Origin: Camarhynchus parvulus
Lineage: Eukaryota; Chordata; Aves; Passeriformes; Thraupidae
Length of the DNA stretch: 64,000 nucleotides
Direction: 5' to 3'
Assembly: GCF_901933205.1 (NCBI RefSeq)
Contig: NC_044584.1
Span: 11,139,001-11,203,000, forward strand
Part shown: piece by piece, positions 63,925-64,000 of the stretch
Position numbering within the stretch: position 1 is the stretch's first letter
How the letters are laid out: every line of letters starts with the position of its first letter
Notes under the pieces: model-generated
What the model was told of the DNA's origin: nothing
Databases searched by the model: none
The model's input: only the letters and a program-made list of their open reading frames with translations
Translations under genes and position numbers: made by a program

Positions 63925-64000
63925 TTGGGGGGTTTGAGGCAAAATTTTGATTTTTTAAAATTCAAATTGAGGTGGTTTTGAGGTGAAATTTTGAATTTTT
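63925..64000. repeat. Two partial copies of an approximately 43-bp repeat at the window edge
   Basis: GGTTTGAGGCAAAATTTTGA (from 63931) recurs as GGTTTTGAGGTGAAATTTTGA (from 63973). The array may continue past the right edge. Confidence 0.6.

Overview
This window looks like bird nuclear DNA. It has intron-rich vertebrate gene structure, very few interspersed repeats, and one recognisable CR1 LINE fragment of the avian type. I infer a songbird or a related lineage, but nothing here proves the order.

Layout. Bases 198-398 on the minus strand hold the first coding exon of a mitochondrial medium-chain acyl-CoA synthetase, best matched to ACSM5; the rest of that gene lies left of the window. A 3.3 kb gap (399-3681) follows, and then PDILT (protein disulfide isomerase-like, testis expressed) runs on the plus strand from 3682 to 27248. 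I could assemble it as 11 coding exons with GT-AG boundaries and unbroken phase, giving a 552-residue protein with the PDI order a-b-b'-a' and 24 bp later overlapping-type poly(A) signals. Both places where an active PDI carries CxxC are degenerate (S-Q-S-S at 70-73 and S-H-E-C at 415-418). This is the hallmark of PDILT, a non-redox chaperone of the sperm-cell ER in mammals. Unlike the human protein, this model ends without a KDEL-type signal.

The divergent ACSM5/PDILT pair matches the human 16p12 arrangement. In human, UMOD and GP2 follow PDILT; here I found no coding exon in the 36.7 kb from 27300 to 64000. That region holds a dense CpG-rich segment (33180-33480), a 33-copy 23-bp minisatellite directly beside it (33525-34282), a CR1 fragment (35611-35815), microsatellites, low-complexity A/C sequence and several short palindromes. 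Intron 1 contains a 39-bp near-perfect hairpin and an AT-rich block, and intron 9 contains a 34-bp minisatellite.

The long open frame of 344 codons at 33203-34237 is explained by a repeat unit that lacks stop codons and is not called as a gene. I did not find a new multi-gene system. The best leads are the CpG-rich segment in the gene desert, the intron 1 hairpin and the unusual PDILT C-terminus.
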